Source: Janthinobacterium rivuli (GTDB lineage: Bacteria; Pseudomonadota; Gammaproteobacteria; Burkholderiales; Burkholderiaceae_D). From it: 64,000 nt of DNA. Both the position numbers and the translations under genes were made by a program. The notes under the pieces are model-generated. The model was given only the letters and a program-made list of their open reading frames with translations. It had not been told where the DNA came from and did not search any database. Positions 29,543 through 39,321 of this stretch are shown here, in pieces; the stretch's first letter is position 1; each line of letters opens with the position of its first letter. Location: contig NZ_CP121464.1 in the NCBI RefSeq assembly GCF_029690045.1, positions 1,116,001-1,180,000 of the forward strand, given 5' to 3'.

Positions 29543-31846
29543 ATGCAAAATCTTCTTCACAACCTCAATCCCGAACAATTGGCTGCCGTCACCTTGCCGG
29601 CGCAACATGCGCTGATCCTGGCAGGCGCCGGTTCGGGCAAGACCCGCGTGCTGACCACCCGCATCGCGTGGCTGATCCAGACCCAGCAGGTATCGCCGCC
29701 CGGCATCCTGGCCGTGACGTTTACCAATAAAGCCGCCAAGGAAATGCTCACGCGATTGTCGGCCATGCTGCCGATCAATACGCGCGGCATGTGGATCGGC
29801 ACCTTCCACGGCCTGTGCAACCGCTTGCTGCGTACGCATTACCGCGACGCGGCCTTGCCGCAAACGTTCCAGATCCTCGACTCGCAGGATCAATTGTCGG
29901 TGATCAAGCGCTTGTTGAAGGCAAACAACATCGATGATGAAAAATTCCCGCCGAAGACGGTGATGTATTTCATCAACAATGCCAAGGACCAGGGCTTGCG
30001 CGCCACGGACGTGGAAGCGTACGACGCGCACGAGCGCAAGATGGTCGAGCTGTACCAGCTGTACGATGACCAGTGCCAGCGCGAAGGCGTCGTCGATTTT
30101 GCGGAATTGCTGCTGCGCACGTATGAATTGCTGAGCCGCAACCAGCCCTTGCGTGAACACTATCAGGCGCGCTTCCGCCACATTCTGGTGGACGAGTTCC
30201 AGGATACGAACAACCTGCAATACAACTGGCTCAAATTGCTGGCTGGCCACGGCAGCCGCGATGGCGGCGCCCTGTTTGCCGTCGGCGACGATGACCAGAG
30301 CATCTACGCCTTCCGCGGCGCCAACGTGGGCAATATGAGCGCCTTTGAGCACGAGTTCCAGGTCAAGAACTTGATCAAGCTGGAGCAGAACTACCGCTCG
30401 CATGGTCACATCCTCGACAGCGCCAACGTGTTGATCGCAAACAACAGCAAGCGCCTGGGCAAGAATCTGCGCACGGATGCGGGCCATGGCGAGCAGGTGC
30501 GCGTGTATGAAGCCAGTTCCGACCTGCAGGAAGCGCAGTGGATCATCGAAGAGGCGAAAAGCCTGATCGCCGATGGCGCTTCGCGCAGCGAAATCGCGAT
30601 TCTGTACCGTTCGAATGCGCAGTCGCGCGTGATCGAACATGCGCTGTTTTCGGCCGCGATTCCATATCACGTGTATGGCGGCCAGCGCTACTTCCAGCGC
30701 GCCGAGGTCAAGCACGCGATTGCCTATTTGCAGTTGATGGACAATCCGCACAACGATTCGGCCTTCTTGCGCGTGGTCAACTTCCCCACGCGCGGCATCG
30801 GCATGCGCTCAATCGAGCAATTGCAGGCCGCCTCGGAACAGTACGGCATTTCGCTGTACGCCTCCGTGCCGTATGTGGCGGGCAAGGCGGGCAGCGTGCT
30901 GGCCGGCTTCGTCAAGCTGATCGAAGGCGTGCGCTTTGAAACGCAGCAATTGTCCTTGCCGGAAATGGTCAGAGTGGTGCTGGAAGCGAGTACCTTGCTG
31001 CAGCATTACCAGAATGAAAAGGAAGGCGCCGACCGCATCGAGAACTTGGAGCAGATGGTCAGCGCGGCCAGCCAGTTCATTTCCGAGGAAGGTTTCGGCC
31101 AGGGCGCACCGGCCCATCTGGGCCCTGCCGCCCAGGCGCAGTCGGGCGCGCCCGTCGTCAACCAGGATGGCATCGAAATTTTAGATGCGGATGCGCCGCT
31201 GCCGGCCGTGATGTCGCCGCTCTCCGCCTTCCTGTCGCATGCGTCGCTGGAAGCGGGTGACAACCAGGCGCAGGCGGGCCAGGATGCGCTGCAGATGATG
31301 ACGGTGCACTCGGCCAAGGGCCTGGAATTCGACAACGTGTTCATCACGGGCCTGGAAGAAGGCCTGTTCCCGCACGAAAGCAGCTCGAAGGAAGACAATG
31401 GCGTGGAAGAAGAACGCCGGCTGATGTACGTGGCCATCACGCGCGCGCGCAAGCGGCTGTACATGAGTTTTTCGCAGACGCGCATGCTGCACGGCCAGAC
31501 GCGCTACAACATGAAGTCGCGTTTCTTTGATGAATTGCCGGAAGAATCGCTGAAATGGCTGTCGCCGAAAGTGCAGGCAAACTGGTTCGGCAACCGCAAG
31601 TCGGCCTGGGACGAGGCACCGCGTGTGGCCAGCCTGGGGTCGGACAATGCGATTGCACAAAAGATCGCACAAAAAGCCACGGGCGGCGGCTGGCGCATCG
31701 GTGAATCGGTGGCGCACGCCAAGTTCGGCGAAGGCGTGATCGTCAACATCGAAGGCGGCGGCGGCAATGCGCGCGCGCAGATCAATTTCGGACAGCACGG
31801 CATGAAGGTGCTGGATCTGGGGATTGCGAAGCTGGAACGGCTGTGA
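29543..31846 (+). CDS. uvrD: DNA helicase II UvrD
   Basis: Superfamily 1A 3'-5' helicase used in nucleotide excision and mismatch repair. The 767-residue protein has Walker A AGAGSGKT (K33), motif II DEFQDTN, motif III GDDDQSIYAFRG, motif IV LEQNYRS, motif V TVHSAKGLEFD and motif VI YVAITRA. The C-terminal tail with VAHAKFGEGVIV is the Tudor-like domain that distinguishes UvrD/PcrA from Rep. It is somewhat longer than the E. coli protein (720), with a linker at about 515-560. A candidate LexA box lies upstream. Confidence 0.95.
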   Translation: MQNLLHNLNPEQLAAVTLPAQHALILAGAGSGKTRVLTTRIAWLIQTQQVSPPGILAVTFTNKAAKEMLTRLSAMLPINTRGMWIGTFHGLCNRLLRTHYRDAALPQTFQILDSQDQLSVIKRLLKANNIDDEKFPPKTVMYFINNAKDQGLRATDVEAYDAHERKMVELYQLYDDQCQREGVVDFAELLLRTYELLSRNQPLREHYQARFRHILVDEFQDTNNLQYNWLKLLAGHGSRDGGALFAVGDDDQSIYAFRGANVGNMSAFEHEFQVKNLIKLEQNYRSHGHILDSANVLIANNSKRLGKNLRTDAGHGEQVRVYEASSDLQEAQWIIEEAKSLIADGASRSEIAILYRSNAQSRVIEHALFSAAIPYHVYGGQRYFQRAEVKHAIAYLQLMDNPHNDSAFLRVVNFPTRGIGMRSIEQLQAASEQYGISLYASVPYVAGKAGSVLAGFVKLIEGVRFETQQLSLPEMVRVVLEASTLLQHYQNEKEGADRIENLEQMVSAASQFISEEGFGQGAPAHLGPAAQAQSGAPVVNQDGIEILDADAPLPAVMSPLSAFLSHASLEAGDNQAQAGQDALQMMTVHSAKGLEFDNVFITGLEEGLFPHESSSKEDNGVEEERRLMYVAITRARKRLYMSFSQTRMLHGQTRYNMKSRFFDELPEESLKWLSPKVQANWFGNRKSAWDEAPRVASLGSDNAIAQKIAQKATGGGWRIGESVAHAKFGEGVIVNIEGGGGNARAQINFGQHGMKVLDLGIAKLERL

Positions 31847-31882
31847 AGGTAACCCGGCACCACTGCGGGTGCTAACAATGTT

Positions 31883-31924
31883 GTCGGATTACGCGTGGCC
31901 TCGGCCCCGCTAATCCGACCTACG
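31883..31924. repeat. Intergenic GTCGG-TTA / TAA-CCGAC repeat, copy A
   Basis: GTCGGATTA (31883-31891) and TAATCCGAC (31911-31919) form 9-bp arms, followed by CTACG. The inner GGCCTCGGCC can form a second hairpin. The same pattern, in opposite orientation, occurs after polA at 37305-37339. Confidence 0.65.
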
Positions 31925-31950
31925 CTGTGGCATTGCATGGCATTCGACAA

Positions 31951-31984
31951 AAAAAGGGGCAGCCTGCGCAGGCTGCCCCTTTTT
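31951..31984. terminator. Bidirectional rho-independent terminator, 34-bp perfect palindrome
   Basis: A5-GGGGCAGCCTGC followed by its complement GCAGGCTGCCCC-T5. It separates uvrD (plus) from the convergent membrane protein gene (minus). Confidence 0.95.
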
Positions 31985-31999
31985 ACATCTGGCCGGCGA

Positions 32000-32791
32000 T
32001 CACTCGCCGCTCTTGTCCAGCGACACCGTCTTGCTCTCATCGACGGGCAGGCCGAAGATCTGGCGGTAGGCGGCGTAGAACGAGCAATGCATGATGATGG
32101 TCAAGATCATCGACAGCGGCATCATCAGTTGCATCATCAGCTGCGTGCGGCCAAAGATGATGGCCAGCAACTGGCTGGTGACGATGCTGATGGCGAACCA
32201 GGTGGCGGCGAAGACGATGAAGGCCGACAGCGAACGCCAGACGGCGAAAAAGCTGAAGAACAGGGCCTTGCCCAGGCTGACTTGTTTCCAGTAGATCAGC
32301 GGCGCGGCAAAGCAGAAGGCCATGGCGGCCGGCACGTACAGCACGATGGCCAGCAGGATGCCCAGGCCCAGGCGCGATTCGGGGATGGCGGCGCGTGCCG
32401 CTTCTTCCGTCAGTTGCCCGGTGACCAGTTTCCACAGCAAGCCATCATCGACCAGGGTCGAGGCGCCGATGGCGACGATGGCCATGAGGATGTACAGCAC
32501 GCCCAGGCCGAACAGGGAAGGAAAAGCCGGCTTGCGGAAGCCCGAGATCAAGAGGCTGGGCAGGACGCGCTTGCCCTGCTCGATATTCAGGCAGCCTTGC
32601 ACGAAGGCGACGGAAAAGACGGGGACGAGGATGACGGGCAGCAGTTGGCCGAGCAGGGGCACGATGCTGACGGCCAGCATGCAGAACATATAGCCGAGAA
32701 ACAGCATCGACATGCCGCCAGGTTGCTTGCGAAACAGGGTAAAGCCTTGTTTCACCCATTGCCAACCTGTACTTGCAGGTAATTTTTCCAT
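32000..32791 (-). CDS. BPSS1780-family integral membrane protein
   Basis: Inner-membrane protein of 263 residues with about six hydrophobic helices. The N-terminus with GWQWVKQGFTLFRKQP before the first helix is characteristic of the BPSS1780 family of Burkholderiales, whose function is unknown. The start at 32791 is chosen because it gives this typical N-terminus. It begins 2 bp after the thrB stop, so it is co-transcribed with thrB, a frequent arrangement in this order. Confidence 0.88.
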   Translation of the reverse strand: MEKLPASTGWQWVKQGFTLFRKQPGGMSMLFLGYMFCMLAVSIVPLLGQLLPVILVPVFSVAFVQGCLNIEQGKRVLPSLLISGFRKPAFPSLFGLGVLYILMAIVAIGASTLVDDGLLWKLVTGQLTEEAARAAIPESRLGLGILLAIVLYVPAAMAFCFAAPLIYWKQVSLGKALFFSFFAVWRSLSAFIVFAATWFAISIVTSQLLAIIFGRTQLMMQLMMPLSMILTIIMHCSFYAAYRQIFGLPVDESKTVSLDKSGE

Positions 32792-32793
32792 GT

Positions 32794-33750
32794 TTAAAAC
32801 AGTTCCGGAGCAGGTGTGGCGATACGTTCGCGCAGAATGCGTTCGAAATGCGCCGGATCGTGCGGGGTCAGCATTTCCGCTTCGCGCGGCTGGTAATAAT
32901 CGTACAGGCGCGACAGCCAGAAGCGCAGCGCGGCGGCGCGCAGCATCGCTTGCCATGCCGTCTGTTCTTCCTGCGTAAACGGGCGCACGGCCTGGTAGGC
33001 GTCGAGCAGGGCGCGCACTCTTGCCGTGTCGAGCACGCCCGTGTCCAGGTCCACGCACCAGTCGTTGACGGTGACGGCCACGTCGAACAGCCAGGTGTCG
33101 CAGCCGGCAAAGTAAAAGTCGAAAAAACCCGTCAGTTGCTCGCCGTCAAACATGACGTTGTTGCGGAATAAGTCGGCATGCACGGGACCGCGCGGGATGG
33201 CTTTATAGGTATCGCAGGCAGCAAAGGCGTCCTGGAAATGGATTTCCGCGCGCAGCAGATGCGCCCTGGCATCGTCGAGGTGGTGCAAGACCAGCGGCGT
33301 GGTGGTGTTCCACCAGTCCAGGCCACGCAGATTCGGCTGTTGCAGGGGGAAGTCCTGCGCCGCCAGGTGCATTTTTGCCAGCATGGCGCCGACAGCCGCG
33401 CAATGCACGGCTTGCGGCGCCATCTGCGAGCTGCCGTCGAGTTTGCTGACGATGGCGGCCGGCTTGCCTTGCAGGGCCGTCACCAGTTCGCCATCGGCAT
33501 TGGCGATCGGCGCCGGCACGAGCACGCCCCGGTCCGCCAAATGGCGCATCAGTTGCAGATAGAACGGCAATTGCTCGAAACTGAGGTTTTCAAAGATCGT
33601 CAGCACATACTCGCCGCGCTCCGTGCTCAGGAAGAAATTGCTGTTTTCGATGCCGGACGCGATGCCCTTGAGCGCCAGAGGTTTGCCGAGTGGAAATTGC
33701 GTGATCCACTGGCCGATATCGTCCAGGTGTAGCGCGGTAAAAACTGCCAT
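32794..33750 (-). CDS. thrB: Homoserine kinase (choline kinase-like ThrB)
   Basis: Phosphorylates homoserine in threonine synthesis. The 318-residue protein is of the aminoglycoside phosphotransferase fold rather than the GHMP fold. It opens [19 protein letters not shown], has [13 protein letters not shown] and the catalytic loop [14 protein letters not shown] with the DFYFAG metal-binding segment. This type is usual in beta- and many gammaproteobacteria. Co-transcribed with the BPSS1780 membrane gene downstream. Confidence 0.93.
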   Translation of the reverse strand: MAVFTALHLDDIGQWITQFPLGKPLALKGIASGIENSNFFLSTERGEYVLTIFENLSFEQLPFYLQLMRHLADRGVLVPAPIANADGELVTALQGKPAAIVSKLDGSSQMAPQAVHCAAVGAMLAKMHLAAQDFPLQQPNLRGLDWWNTTTPLVLHHLDDARAHLLRAEIHFQDAFAACDTYKAIPRGPVHADLFRNNVMFDGEQLTGFFDFYFAGCDTWLFDVAVTVNDWCVDLDTGVLDTARVRALLDAYQAVRPFTQEEQTAWQAMLRAAALRFWLSRLYDYYQPREAEMLTPHDPAHFERILRERIATPAPELF

Positions 33751-33773
33751 GGGAAAGAGGGGAATGGTCTAAA

Positions 33774-33806
33774 AGGTCAAAAAAAGCCGGCTGCCCCGCA
33801 GGTGGC
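33774..33806 (-). terminator. Probable terminator downstream of the DUF2782-like gene
   Basis: On the minus strand a GC-rich hairpin (TGCCCC...GGGGCA) is followed by GCCGGC and a run of seven T residues, placed between the stop at 33834 and the thrB start at 33750. Confidence 0.55.
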
Positions 33807-33833
33807 CGGGGCAGGGCAGAAAAGAGTGGCTGC

Positions 33834-34229
33834 TTACTTCGCTGGTGCGGGCGGCGCTGGCGCGTCCGCTGCCTCTTCGTCGCGTTGTTTCTGTTTCTTC
33901 TTGCCCAGGTCAAACTCCAGCACTTTCCATTGCGGGCCGCGCAGGGCGCCGCCGTGGGCCTGGTCGGCGCCGGCGGCCGGCTTCATGTAATACGTGCTGC
34001 CGCCGCTCGTCACTTTCACTTCGGACGTCACGCCCGCTTCGCGTTTTTCGGTGATCTGCTGCTTGGCCGCCGCTGGCGCCACGGTGATCGGTGCTTCGCC
34101 CATTTCCTCGATACGTTCGAGCTGGGGTGGCGCGTCGCTCGGTTTGGCCGGCGTCTGGGCGCTGGCAAGGGCCGAACATGCCAGCAGGGGCAGGGCGAGG
34201 AATGTCCAGAGTGTCGATGTACGCATCAT
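33834..34229 (-). CDS. DUF2782-like secreted protein
   Basis: Predicted periplasmic protein of about 131 residues. A signal peptide (LLACSALASAQ) is followed by a short domain with LERIEEMGEAPITV, ITEKREAG, TSEVKVTSGGSTYYMKP and a charged Ala/Pro tail. This pattern fits DUF2782, a small domain found next to polA in many Proteobacteria. Two adjacent ATGs at 34229 and 34226 can serve as start; a GGAAG site lies upstream. Transcribed divergently from polA. Confidence 0.75.
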   Translation of the reverse strand: MMRTSTLWTFLALPLLACSALASAQTPAKPSDAPPQLERIEEMGEAPITVAPAAAKQQITEKREAGVTSEVKVTSGGSTYYMKPAAGADQAHGGALRGPQWKVLEFDLGKKKQKQRDEEAADAPAPPAPAK

Positions 34230-34521
34230 GATGGGTTCGCTTCCATGTGTGGGACTGCAGCGCGTGCAGTGGTGTAATGCCGTCAATTTATCTATAAGGC
34301 ATTGTAACAAACTGGTAGGCAATGCTGTTTAAATGGGTTGAAATCGGCCCAGGTGGCAGCCCGCGCGCCCGCACGGGGCCGCCAGGGTGGCAAAAACAGC
34401 AAGAACGGCACGTGTGGCGGCCGGTGGCGCGGCCCTAAACTCTGCGATAATTGTGCGATATTCCGCCCGTTCGCCGCTGTGTCTTCCCGGCTGGCGCGGC
34501 TCACCTTATTTTATTGGCATT

Positions 34522-37281
34522 ATGCAAAACACCCTGCTGTTAGTCGACGGTTCCAGTTATCTTTATCGTGCCTTCCATGCGCTGCCCGACCTGCGCAGCC
34601 CGGATGGCTATCCCACGGGCGCCATGCACGGCATGGTCAACATGCTGCGCCGTTTGCGCGCCGATTTCCCGGCCGCCTACATCGCCTGCGTGTTCGATGC
34701 CAAAGGTAAAACTTTCCGCGACGACATGTATCCCGAATACAAGGCCACGCGCGCCTCGATGCCGGACGACCTGCGATTGCAGATCGAACCGATCCACGAA
34801 GCCGTGCGCGCCATGGGCTGGCCGATCCTGATGGTCGACGGCGTGGAAGCGGACGACGTGATCGGCACCTTGGCCGTGCAGGCCGCTAGCGCCGGCATGA
34901 ACGTGGTGGTGTCGACTGGCGACAAGGATCTGGCGCAGCTGGTCAACAGCCAGGTGACCCTGATCAATACCATGAGCAATGAAAAGCTCGACGAAGCGGC
35001 CGTGCTGGTCAAATTCGGCGTGCCGCCGAACCGCATCATCGATTACCTGTCGCTGATCGGCGATACCGTGGATAACGTGCCCGGCGTGTCGAAATGCGGC
35101 CCGAAGACGGCCGTCAAATGGCTGACCTTGTACGACAGCCTGGAAGGCGTGATGGAAAACGCGGCCAAGGTGGGCGGCGCCGTCGGTGAAAACCTGCGCA
35201 CGGCCCTGCCATGGCTGCCGCAGGCGCGTGCCTTGATCACCGTCAAGACCGATTGCGATTTGTCCGGGCACATGACGACGATCGCCGACTCGCTGGTGGC
35301 AAAACACGAAGACAAGGAAGCGCTGCTGGCCTTCTTCAACCGCTACGGCTTCAAGGCCCTGCTGCGCGAATTGGGTGCGGCACCGCCGCCGATGTCGCCG
35401 GTCGGTGCGCCGGTTGCCGGCGGCGCTGCTGCCAACACGACGGGCGACATGTTTGCCGATGCCGCGCCAGCAGTCGAGGCCGTGTATGAAACCGTGCTGA
35501 CGGATGAGCAGCTGGACAAATGGATCGCGCTGATCGATGCGGCTGCCCTGACGGCTGTCGACACGGAAACCACGTCGCTGGAACCGATGACGGCGCAAAT
35601 GGTCGGCATTTCCCTCTCGGTGGCAGAGCACGCCGCCTGCTACATTCCGCTGGCCCACGATTACGCGGGCGCGCCGGAACAGTTGACGCGCGAACACGTG
35701 CTGGCGAAACTGCGCCCGTGGCTGGAAGATGCCAACAAGCCCAAGCTGGGCCAGAACCTGAAATACGACAGCCACATCTTCGCCAACCATGGCGTGATTC
35801 TGCGCGGCATCGCCCACGATACCTTGCTCGAATCGTATGTGTTCGAATCGCACAAGAAGCACGACATGGACAGCCTGGCGCTGCGCCACCTGAACTACAC
35901 GACGATCCCGTTCGAGGACGTGTGCGGCAAGGGCGCCAAGCAGATCACGTTCAACCAGGTGGAAGTGGAGCAGGCGGCGAAATACGCTGCCGAAGATGCG
36001 GACGTCACCTTGCGCTTGCACAATGCCATGTGGGGCAATGTGGCGAACGATGAAAAACTGACCTTCATCTATGAAAAGATCGAGATGCCGACGGCCGTGG
36101 TCTTGCAAAAGATCGAGCGCAACGGTGTGCTGATCGATGATGAATTGCTCAACATCCAGTCGGCCGAGCTGGCCGTGAAAATTCTCGAGCTGGAAAAGAA
36201 GGCGTATGAGCTGGCCGAGCAGCCGTTCAACCTCGGTTCGCCCAAGCAGATCGGCGAGATTTTCTTCGAGAAGCTGAAACTGCCGGTGGTCAAGAAAACC
36301 CCGACGGGCGCGCCTTCGACGGACGAGGAGGTGCTGCAAAAGCTGGCCGAGGATTATCCGCTGCCGAAAGTGCTGCTGGAATACCGGGGCATGGCCAAGC
36401 TGAAATCGACCTATACCGATAAATTGCCGAAGATGATCAACGTCACCACGGGCAGGGTGCATACGAACTATGCGCAAGCCGTGGCCGTGACGGGGCGACT
36501 GGCGTCGAACGACCCGAACTTGCAGAATATTCCCATCCGCAGCGCGGAAGGGCGTCGCATCCGCGAAGCGTTTATTGCGCCGCCGGGCAGCCACATCGTT
36601 TCGGCCGACTATTCGCAGATCGAATTGCGCATCATGGCGCATATCTCTGGCGACGAAGCCATGCTGCGCGCATTTGCCGACGGCATCGACATTCACCGCG
36701 CCACGGCCGCCGAGATCTTTGGCGTGCCGGCCGCGGAAGTGCAGAGCGAACAGCGCCGCTACGCCAAGGTCATCAACTTCGGCTTGATCTACGGCATGAG
36801 CGCATTCGGCCTGGCCGGCAACCTGGGTGTGGACCGCACGGCCGCGCAAAGCTATATCGACCGATATTTCGCCCGTTTTTCCGGCGTGAAACAGTATATG
36901 GAAGACACGCGCCAGCAAGCCAAGGCGCGCGGCTACGTGGAAACCGTGTTCGGCCGCCGTTTGTGGCTGCCGGAAATCAATTCGCCAAACGGCCCGCGCC
37001 GCCAGGGTGCGGAACGGGCGGCGATCAATGCGCCGATGCAGGGCACGGCCGCCGACCTGATCAAGCTGGCCATGATCGCCGTGCAAGGCTGGCTGGAAAC
37101 GGACAACTTGCAAACAAAAATGATCATGCAGGTGCACGATGAACTGGTGCTGGAAGTGCCGGACGCGGAACTGGAACTGGTCAAGCGCAAGCTGCCGGAA
37201 CTGATGGCCAGGGTGGCCGCGCTGAAGGTGCCGCTGACGGCGGAAGTGGGAGTCGGCAAGAACTGGGACGAAGCGCATTAA
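34522..37281 (+). CDS. polA: DNA polymerase I
   Basis: Repair and Okazaki-fragment polymerase of 919 residues with all three domains. The 5'-3' exonuclease is at about 1-290 (LLLVDGSSYLYRAFHAL, GDKDLAQLV). The 3'-5' exonuclease at about 325-510 retains its metal ligands in VDTETTS (D347, E349), so proofreading should work. The polymerase domain has motif A SADYSQIELR near 695, the finger helix RRYAKVINFGLIYG and motif C QVHDELVLEV near 870. ATG 34522 gives the canonical N-terminus; the frame is open to 34387. A GATAAT at 34446 is a possible -10. Confidence 0.97.
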   Translation: MQNTLLLVDGSSYLYRAFHALPDLRSPDGYPTGAMHGMVNMLRRLRADFPAAYIACVFDAKGKTFRDDMYPEYKATRASMPDDLRLQIEPIHEAVRAMGWPILMVDGVEADDVIGTLAVQAASAGMNVVVSTGDKDLAQLVNSQVTLINTMSNEKLDEAAVLVKFGVPPNRIIDYLSLIGDTVDNVPGVSKCGPKTAVKWLTLYDSLEGVMENAAKVGGAVGENLRTALPWLPQARALITVKTDCDLSGHMTTIADSLVAKHEDKEALLAFFNRYGFKALLRELGAAPPPMSPVGAPVAGGAAANTTGDMFADAAPAVEAVYETVLTDEQLDKWIALIDAAALTAVDTETTSLEPMTAQMVGISLSVAEHAACYIPLAHDYAGAPEQLTREHVLAKLRPWLEDANKPKLGQNLKYDSHIFANHGVILRGIAHDTLLESYVFESHKKHDMDSLALRHLNYTTIPFEDVCGKGAKQITFNQVEVEQAAKYAAEDADVTLRLHNAMWGNVANDEKLTFIYEKIEMPTAVVLQKIERNGVLIDDELLNIQSAELAVKILELEKKAYELAEQPFNLGSPKQIGEIFFEKLKLPVVKKTPTGAPSTDEEVLQKLAEDYPLPKVLLEYRGMAKLKSTYTDKLPKMINVTTGRVHTNYAQAVAVTGRLASNDPNLQNIPIRSAEGRRIREAFIAPPGSHIVSADYSQIELRIMAHISGDEAMLRAFADGIDIHRATAAEIFGVPAAEVQSEQRRYAKVINFGLIYGMSAFGLAGNLGVDRTAAQSYIDRYFARFSGVKQYMEDTRQQAKARGYVETVFGRRLWLPEINSPNGPRRQGAERAAINAPMQGTAADLIKLAMIAVQGWLETDNLQTKMIMQVHDELVLEVPDAELELVKRKLPELMARVAALKVPLTAEVGVGKNWDEAH

Positions 37282-37304
37282 CCATCTGACATAGCAGCAA
37301 TGAC

Positions 37305-37346
37305 CGTAGGTCGGCTTAGCGCGCAGCGCGTAAGCCGACATTTTTT
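37305..37346. repeat. Intergenic GTCGG-TTA / TAA-CCGAC repeat, copy B, doubling as polA terminator
   Basis: GTCGGCTTA (37310-37318) pairs with TAAGCCGAC (37331-37339), with a GC-rich loop and six T residues at 37341-37346. Read on the minus strand it ends CCGACCTACG, matching copy A at 31883. The A-to-C change in one arm is matched by T-to-G in the other, so the hairpin is conserved. Confidence 0.65.
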
Positions 37347-37372
37347 GTTAACACCCCCTTCAGGAGAAACGC

Positions 37373-38257
37373 ATGAGCGACATGATCACCGATTGTGAAA
37401 GTTTGCTGGGCCAGAGCAGCTTGTCCGGGCCGGATGGCCGGCGTGGTTTCCTGAAGGTGGCGCTGGGCACGGGTTTTGCCGTGGCCGTGCTGCCTGTGGC
37501 GGCGCAAAACGTCATCAAGACGGATTCCGCCGGGCTCGTTACTGGCAGCATGTCGGTGATGGTCGATGGCCAGGCCGTGCCCGTGTACGCGGCGCAGCCG
37601 GAGGGTAAAACGGGTTTGCCCGTGGTACTGGTCATTTCGGAAATCTTTGGCGTGCATGAACATATCGCCGACATGGCGCGCCGCTTCGCCAAGCAAGGTT
37701 ATCTGGCGCTGGCGCCTGACCTGTTCGTGCGCCAGGGCGATCCGACCAAAGTCAGCAGCATCCCGGAGCTGATGAAAGGCATCATCGCCAAGACGCCGGA
37801 TGCGCAAGTGATGGCGGACCTCGATGCGGTGGTGGCGTGGGCGAAGCAGAATGGCGGCGACACGAGCCGCCTGGGCATCACGGGTTTCTGCTGGGGCGGG
37901 CGCATCACGTGGCTGTACGCGGCGCACAATCCGGCCGTCAAGGCGGGCGTGGCCTGGTATGGCCGCCTCGTGGGCGAACCGACTCCCTTGCAGCCGAGCA
38001 ATCCCATCGATATCGCCGCCACCCTGAAGGTCCCCGTGCTGGGTTTGTATGGCGGCAAGGATACGGGCATCAGCCAGGAATCGATCGGCAAAATGAAGGA
38101 TGTGCTGGCCAAGGGCGGCAACAAATCGGAATTCGTTGTCTACCCTGATGCGGGCCACGCCTTCAATGCCGATTACCGCCCCAGCTATGTGGCGGCCGAT
38201 GCGAAAGACGGCTATGTGCGCTGCCTGGCCTGGTTTAAGCGCCACGGCGTGGCGTGA
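37373..38257 (+). CDS. Dienelactone hydrolase family protein
   Basis: Alpha/beta hydrolase of 294 residues with the cysteine-type triad of dienelactone hydrolases: C173 in GFCWGGR, D230 in GGKD and H262 in AGHAF. The N-terminus carries GRRGFLKVALG, resembling a twin-arginine or membrane signal, so export to the periplasm is possible. Family members cleave dienelactones or other small esters; the substrate here is unknown. An AGGAGAAAC site precedes the ATG. It stands alone with no catabolic genes nearby. Confidence 0.88.
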   Translation: MSDMITDCESLLGQSSLSGPDGRRGFLKVALGTGFAVAVLPVAAQNVIKTDSAGLVTGSMSVMVDGQAVPVYAAQPEGKTGLPVVLVISEIFGVHEHIADMARRFAKQGYLALAPDLFVRQGDPTKVSSIPELMKGIIAKTPDAQVMADLDAVVAWAKQNGGDTSRLGITGFCWGGRITWLYAAHNPAVKAGVAWYGRLVGEPTPLQPSNPIDIAATLKVPVLGLYGGKDTGISQESIGKMKDVLAKGGNKSEFVVYPDAGHAFNADYRPSYVAADAKDGYVRCLAWFKRHGVA

Positions 38258-38473
38258 TCCGCAACAGAAAAACACCGCATTTCCCATAAGTTGGCGCGAA
38301 AGGCGCACCGGGCTGTAAAATGCCCGCTGCGCGCCAATGCAGTACAATTGCATCTTCATCGCGCGACGCTGCCGCCAGACGCGCAAATGTAAACAATAGA
38401 TAACAACGCATTCATCAGGCCAGACGCCAGCATCGCGGGCGCCAGTGACCCGGCGCCATTTTGAGGTAAGAAA

Positions 38474-39259
38474 ATCATCGATCCCGTCCTTATATCCATT
38501 TTGCTCGCGACCACGATCGCGGGCGTGTTGAGCATTACCGCGGCGGCGATCTTTTCGTTTGCATTCCTGTCCAAAGTGGTCGAGCGCATGGTCAGCTTGT
38601 CCGTCGGCATCATGTTGTCGACGTCCCTGCTGCACGCCTTGCCCGAAGCGTTTGAGTCGCAGGCGGACCCGCGCAGTCTGTTCGCCACCCTGCTGGCGGG
38701 CTTGCTGGCCTTTTTCATGCTGGAAAAATTCGCCATCCTGCGCCATTCGCACCACCACGAAGGCGATGGACACCACCATGCGCACGGCCACGACAAGCAC
38801 GAAGCGGGCAAGGCCGGCTGGATGATCCTCGTCGGCGACGGCATGCACAACTTTACGGACGGCATCTTGATCGCCGCCGCCTTCCTGGCCGACCCGAAGC
38901 TGGGCCTGGTGACGGGCCTGGCCATCATCGCGCATGAAATCCCGCAGGAAATCGGCGATTTTATCGTGCTGCTCAACGCCGGCTTCTCGCGCCTGCGTGC
39001 CTACATCTTCAATCTGCTGTGCAGCCTGATGGCGGTGGCGGGCGGCTTGCTCGGCTATTTCACCCTGGACCGCGCCAGCAATCTGATTCCTTACGTGCTC
39101 GTGTTCGCCTCGTCCGGTTTCATCTACATCGCCTTGAGCGACCTGATGCCGCAGATGCAGCGCCGCGCCACCCTGCGCGAAACCATTCCGCAAGTGCTCT
39201 TGATCGCGCTGGGCGTGTGCATCGTGCTGTTCCTGACGCACAAGCGCCACGGCGGTTGA
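38474..39259 (+). CDS. ZIP family metal transporter, apparent ATC start
   Basis: Inner-membrane divalent metal transporter of 261 residues, probably zinc or iron. It has about eight helices, a His-rich loop (HSHHHEGDGHHHAHGH) and the ZIP signatures HNFTDG and HEIPQEIGD in helices 4 and 5. The TTG at 38501 has no ribosome-binding site, whereas GAGGT at 38463-38467 is ideally placed 6 bp before the ATC at 38474, giving IIDPVLIS-like residues that fit the family N-terminus. An ATC start, a mutated ATG or a sequencing error are possible. If TTG is used, the protein is 252 residues. Confidence 0.85.
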   Translation: MIDPVLISILLATTIAGVLSITAAAIFSFAFLSKVVERMVSLSVGIMLSTSLLHALPEAFESQADPRSLFATLLAGLLAFFMLEKFAILRHSHHHEGDGHHHAHGHDKHEAGKAGWMILVGDGMHNFTDGILIAAAFLADPKLGLVTGLAIIAHEIPQEIGDFIVLLNAGFSRLRAYIFNLLCSLMAVAGGLLGYFTLDRASNLIPYVLVFASSGFIYIALSDLMPQMQRRATLRETIPQVLLIALGVCIVLFLTHKRHGG

Positions 39260-39321
39260 TGTACTGACTGTGTGGGTGTAGTATTGCCTTTCTGACTAAC
39301 TTGCACAGAAAGGAGGAAAAT

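Noticed and set aside
34540..37341. A 933-codon frame on the minus strand across polA
   Set aside because: It lies entirely antisense to polA, which has all family motifs. Long antisense frames of this sort arise from codon bias in GC-rich genes, and its translation is low-complexity.
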